From Acinetobacter sp. ANC 3813 (lineage in GTDB: Bacteria; Pseudomonadota; Gammaproteobacteria; Pseudomonadales; Moraxellaceae): DNA of 64,000 nt. A program made the translations under genes and the position numbers. Numbering within the stretch: position 1 is the stretch's first letter; each line of letters starts with the position of its first letter. Shown piece by piece: positions 63,620 to 64,000 of this stretch. Below the pieces are notes generated by a model. That model had not been told where the DNA came from. It worked only from the letters and a program-made list of their open reading frames with translations, and made no database searches. The stretch spans positions 468,879 through 532,878 of the forward strand of contig NZ_NEGK01000001.1 in the NCBI RefSeq assembly GCF_002135435.1. The letters are read 5' to 3'.

Positions 63620-64000
63620 TTATGCCGCATTAGCCCGGACGGCATCCGCTAAATGATTCGCCAAAGCAGTCACTTCATCCAGCTGATGGCCTTCCACCAT
63701 CACGCGGATCACAGGTTCTGTACCTGATTTACGGATCAGCAAACGGCCGCGGCCTTTCAGTTGCGCTTCGGCTTTTTCAAATTCTGTAACCAGCGCAGGA
63801 ACTGAATACGGGTCAAACATTTGGCTTAAACGCACATTCACCAGCACGTTTGGCAGCAAATGAAAACCTGCTGTCAGTTCATCCAGCGCTTTTTGCTGTT
63901 CAACCATCACAGTCAGTACTTGCAATGACGCAATAATGGCATCGCCTGTGGTGCTCTTATCCAAAGTCAAAATGTGGCCAGATGGCTCTCCGCCAATCGA
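63620..64000 (-). CDS. glmM: Phosphoglucosamine mutase GlmM (3' part, cut by window end)
   Basis: The last 126 codons are inside the window; the gene continues past 64000. At the edge the frame reads [29 protein letters not shown], the sugar-binding loop GGEPSGH of GlmM, and the C-terminal domain has [22 protein letters not shown], the phosphate-binding RKSGTEP motif (both given in parts of the same protein). GlmM converts glucosamine 6-phosphate to glucosamine 1-phosphate for UDP-GlcNAc synthesis. 11 bases upstream of pdxH. Confidence 0.95.
   Translation of the reverse strand, partial: SIGGEPSGHILTLDKSTTGDAIIASLQVLTVMVEQQKALDELTAGFHLLPNVLVNVRLSQMFDPYSVPALVTEFEKAEAQLKGRGRLLIRKSGTEPVIRVMVEGHQLDEVTALANHLADAVRANAA

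Overview
The window is a stretch of gamma-proteobacterial chromosome that I assign to Acinetobacter. The reasons are three Omp33-36-type porins, an acetate module (DUF485 protein, ActP, CrbS, CrbR, Acs) laid out over 14 kb, a MesX/MesD methionine synthase pair, a dimethyl sulfone operon with MsuE and SfnG, and moderate G+C with AT-rich spacers. Both window ends cut through context; the right end cuts glmM. I saw no insertion sequence, transposase, integrase or CRISPR array.

Region 1 (about 1-9,300) looks like an accessory island. It starts with a TetR regulator divergent from a haem-oxygenase-fold (diiron-type) enzyme. Next is a strongly structured leader that fits a phage C4-type antisense RNA. 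Its loop is complementary to the Shine-Dalgarno region of a 29-codon ORF, which is coupled to a 46-codon membrane peptide. Small lipoproteins and secreted proteins follow, then an orphan 437-aa protein, an AlpA-type regulator, a YagK/YfjJ (inovirus Gp2-like) protein with an overlapping partner gene, and a MGQAKNRG-type protein. A short stretch resembling a tRNA 3' end, followed directly by a terminator (9204-9288), could be the right junction.

Region 2 (9,300-28,900) is mostly core: tRNA-Thr(UGU), a methyltransferase, an FAD oxidoreductase, pirin divergent from a YcaC-like hydrolase, a LysR regulator, AhpC, a 3'-terminal outer membrane protein remnant, TauE/SafE, a flavin reductase, MesD, MesX, QueH, an MTHFR-like Fe-S protein, SSB, a YajR-like MFS protein, a DUF475 membrane protein, GlpM and small envelope proteins.

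Region 3 (29,000-38,100) holds uvrA, two kinds of intergenic repeats, a GGDEF protein, a candidate 97-nt small RNA in a 1-kb spacer, the Omp33-36 porin and a two-TM channel with an unusual filter.

Region 4 (38,100-52,900) is the acetate and sulfur block. ActP and its DUF485 partner, the sensor CrbS, a hypothetical protein, the regulator CrbR and Acs surround msuE-sfnG, a riboflavin synthase and an SfnB/DszC-like flavoprotein. A shared motif lies upstream of the actP operon, acs and the hypothetical gene, which suggests a common CrbR regulon.

Region 5 (52,800-64,000) has an MscS channel, RsmE, WaaA, an ArsR-old yellow enzyme operon, prfB with its programmed +1 frameshift, two further porins in tandem, RecJ, PdxH and the 3' part of glmM.
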